DNA of 64,000 nt from Selenomonas sp. (GTDB taxonomy: Bacteria; Bacillota_C; Negativicutes; Selenomonadales; Selenomonadaceae), in assembly GCF_024699275.1 (NCBI RefSeq), contig NZ_JAILPX010000020.1, positions 1-64,000 of the forward strand, given 5' to 3'. Below, piece by piece: positions 62,366-64,000 of this stretch. The stretch's first letter is position 1; every line of letters starts with the position of its first letter. Under the pieces are notes generated by a model that made no database searches, was not told where the DNA came from, and saw only the letters and a list, made by a program, of their open reading frames with translations. The position numbers and the translations under genes were made by a program.

Positions 62366-62962
62366 ATGGACGGGGGTGTAAAGGACCTGCAGGCTGAAAA
62401 AAAGGCACTGCGGGCAAAGATTTTGACTGCCCGCCGGGAACTGCGGGATGCCTATCGTCAGAAAGCCAGTCAGCGCATGATTGATGTATTCTGTGCATTG
62501 CCGGATTTTAAGGCTCCCCGCAGCATTATGTGCTATGCTCCCATGGATGATGAGGTACAGATACACGCCCTTATCCAGCGTTGGCTTGATTTGGGGTGTA
62601 CCATAGCTATGCCCCGGATTGTCAGCAAGGGGGAGATGGAGGCGGTATCCTTGTCTTCGCTGGATGATTTGATTGCAGGGACTTATGGAATACGAACACC
62701 TGATCCTGATAAAGGGCAGGTACTTTCTCCTGAAGACCTGGATATGATCATTGTGCCCGGAGTGGCCTTTGATACCCGGGGAGAGCGCTTGGGCATGGGG
62801 GCTGGTTTCTATGATGCTTATCTGGCAAAGGCGGTTCATGCCAAAAGGATAGCATTGGCTTATTCCTGTCAGCTGGTGGCAGCTATTCCCATGGAGGAAC
62901 ATGATATGCTGGTGCATAAGATTATCACGGAACAGGGAATATATAACTGTTTGCTGCGCTGA
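62366..62962 (+). CDS. 5-formyltetrahydrofolate cyclo-ligase family protein
   Basis: A 198-residue enzyme of the YgfA family that converts 5-formyl-THF to 5,10-methenyl-THF using ATP. Recognisable parts are the basic N-terminus (EKKALRAKILTARREL), MCYAPMDDEVQIHALI, and the C-terminal signature IIVPGVAFDTRGERLGMGAGFYDAYL. ATG 62366 lies only three bases after yajC, and no strong ribosome site is visible, so translation is probably coupled. Confidence 0.93.
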   Translation: MDGGVKDLQAEKKALRAKILTARRELRDAYRQKASQRMIDVFCALPDFKAPRSIMCYAPMDDEVQIHALIQRWLDLGCTIAMPRIVSKGEMEAVSLSSLDDLIAGTYGIRTPDPDKGQVLSPEDLDMIIVPGVAFDTRGERLGMGAGFYDAYLAKAVHAKRIALAYSCQLVAAIPMEEHDMLVHKIITEQGIYNCLLR

Positions 62963-63040
62963 TTGGCAAAGAGGAACAGCAAACTGTAATCATAGCCTGT
63001 GACGGCGCTTCGTTGTGAGTGCTATGGGGAGTGTGTATGA

Positions 63041-63751
63041 ATGGAAGTAAAGATTGGCATGGCCAAGACCTCTAAATATGCAACGGAGGTTTGTGGTGAT
63101 ACCTGCGATATTGTGGAACGACCCCATGGAGGGATTTCGGCAATTATTGCAGATGGGCAGGGCAATGGTTTGGCGGCTCATCATACCAGCAGCTGGGTGG
63201 TGAATAAGGCGACGCAGCTGATTTCGGATGGTGCCCGCGACGGGGCTGTGGCCCGGGCGGTGCATGACTACCTCTACGCCATGAAGGATAAAAAGGTTTC
63301 CTGTACGCTGACGGTGGTGAGTGCTGACCTGGATACGGAAACGGCTGTAATCAGCCGGAACTCCAACTGTCCGGTTATCATCAAAACACCGGAGTATGAA
63401 AGTGTTTATGATGAGAATGTGGAGCCCATTGGGGTGAATCGCCATATGAAGCCCTTGATGTATGAAGTGCCGCTGACCGCAGGAATGTTGATTGTGTCTT
63501 ATACGGATGGTATTGCTCATGCCGGGAAGAAACGCATGGGGCATCCGGCTGATTTTGCGAAAATCATGGACATCATCCGCAGGAATGAGGCGGATGATGT
63601 GGCCTTTATCGCGAAGAGCATTATGGACTATGCGTTGGAATTGGATGCGGATAAGGCATCGGATGATATGACGGTATTGGTGATGGGGATTACGGATGGG
63701 TCGCCATCCAGTCCTAAGATTGAGCAGCTGGAAGTAACTTATCCATATTGA
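63041..63751 (+). CDS. SpoIIE/PP2C-type serine phosphatase
   Basis: A 236-residue cytosolic PP2C-family phosphatase of the SpoIIE/RsbU type with no sensor domain. Metal-binding residues are in GDTCDIVERPHGG, AIIADGQGNGLAAH, LIVSYTDGIAHAG and SDDMTVLVMG. Such stand-alone enzymes act in partner-switching pathways or on uncharacterised phosphoproteins. No anti-sigma or anti-anti-sigma gene is next to it. It may be co-transcribed with the folate gene upstream (gap 78 bases). Confidence 0.85.
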   Translation: MEVKIGMAKTSKYATEVCGDTCDIVERPHGGISAIIADGQGNGLAAHHTSSWVVNKATQLISDGARDGAVARAVHDYLYAMKDKKVSCTLTVVSADLDTETAVISRNSNCPVIIKTPEYESVYDENVEPIGVNRHMKPLMYEVPLTAGMLIVSYTDGIAHAGKKRMGHPADFAKIMDIIRRNEADDVAFIAKSIMDYALELDADKASDDMTVLVMGITDGSPSSPKIEQLEVTYPY

Positions 63752-63894
63752 GTTATCGGTTCTTTTCTTTGGATAAAGGAAAGAAGCAAAAGAAACTGGC
63801 GGACCGAATCCCTTCCGGGGATAAAGCCTGCCTGACGCCTATCCTTGGGCGCCAGGCGGATTCTATTGATAAAACTGGATAGGAGTGATTGGCT

Positions 63895-64000
63895 TTGAAA
63901 ATTGCGGTTGTAGGAGTGTGTGCTTCAGGGAAGACTACGCTGGTGGCTGGGTTAAAGGCAGCTGGCTTTGATGCTTATAATGTAGCGCAGGAGCATTCTG
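63895..64000 (+). CDS. Partial P-loop NTPase, runs off the window
   Basis: The first 35 codons of a gene that continues past the window edge: TTG start at 63895, nine bases after AGGAG, then KIAVVGVCASGKTTLVAGL. GVCASGKTT is a clear Walker A motif. The following AAGFDAYNVAQEHS suggests a small GTPase-like or kinase-like fold, but the family cannot be named from the fragment. Confidence 0.8.
   Translation, partial: MKIAVVGVCASGKTTLVAGLKAAGFDAYNVAQEHS

Noticed and set aside
63807..63862. GC-rich hairpin (GCCTGACGCC / GGCGCCAGGC type) after the PP2C gene
   Set aside because: It has no T run on either side close to the stem, and I could not relate it to the 32-kb repeats, so I do not call it a terminator or repeat copy.

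Overview
The window looks like a chromosomal segment of a low-to-mid GC anaerobic Bacillota, most likely a Negativicute of the Selenomonas type. This is inferred from the gene mix: a two-gene SufC/SufB-like iron-sulfur system, a flagellin methylase beside a GT41 glycosyltransferase, long-form HPF, CbiM/Q/O metal uptake, many good Shine-Dalgarno sites, and frequent GTG and TTG starts. No rRNA or tRNA gene, CRISPR array or intact mobile element was seen. The only transposon trace is the end of an IS3-type transposase.

Layout. 1-2.4 kb: SufC/SufB-like pair. 2.6-6.2 kb: DUF554 protein and MerR regulator behind a textbook MerR promoter, then a dCache-type chemoreceptor. 6.2-7.1 kb: decayed DNA. 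7.1-13.8 kb: a catabolic island for galloyl esters: secreted tannase-like esterase, LpdD-like protein, UbiX-type flavin prenyltransferase, anion transporter and UbiD-type decarboxylase, divergent from a LysR regulator. 14-24 kb: DUF438 protein, small hypotheticals, DUF5662 and ArsC/Spx genes, CbiMQO cobalt/nickel uptake, a Y-family polymerase with a YolD-like partner, and an MFS exporter. 25-32 kb: Tat-exported metallo-beta-lactamase-fold enzyme with MarR regulator and tandem operators, a large hybrid histidine kinase, radical SAM, HxlR and TSCPD genes.

32.0-32.65 kb holds two opposed copies of a palindromic repeat, with a decayed third copy near position 150. 32.7-38.2 kb: cupin, glycogen branching enzyme, MATE exporter, diguanylate cyclase. 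38.3-46.7 kb: ftsE-ftsX-murein hydrolase activator-ctpA, then a modification cassette (methyltransferase-like protein, GT2-like glycosyltransferase, FliB flagellin methylase, GT41 O-GlcNAc-type transferase). 46.9-52.6 kb: zinc-ribbon protein, amino-acid ABC importer, cold-shock protein, HPF, second chemoreceptor. 52.65-58.8 kb: cheB-like gene with two paralogous fusions of an amino-acid permease to a histidine-kinase-like domain. 58.9-64 kb: guanine-riboswitch-controlled purine permease, yjfB with a sigma-28-type promoter, tgt-yajC-folate cyclo-ligase, a PP2C phosphatase and the start of a P-loop ATPase.

The best candidate for an undescribed system is the 52.65-58.78 kb operon. It pairs two permease-kinase fusions, each with different damaged kinase motifs and one with a four-cysteine insertion, with a CheB methylesterase whose receiver lacks the phosphoacceptor aspartate. 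With two chemoreceptors and a sigma-28-type promoter nearby, it could couple amino-acid sensing to chemotactic adaptation without ordinary phosphotransfer. That coupling is inference.
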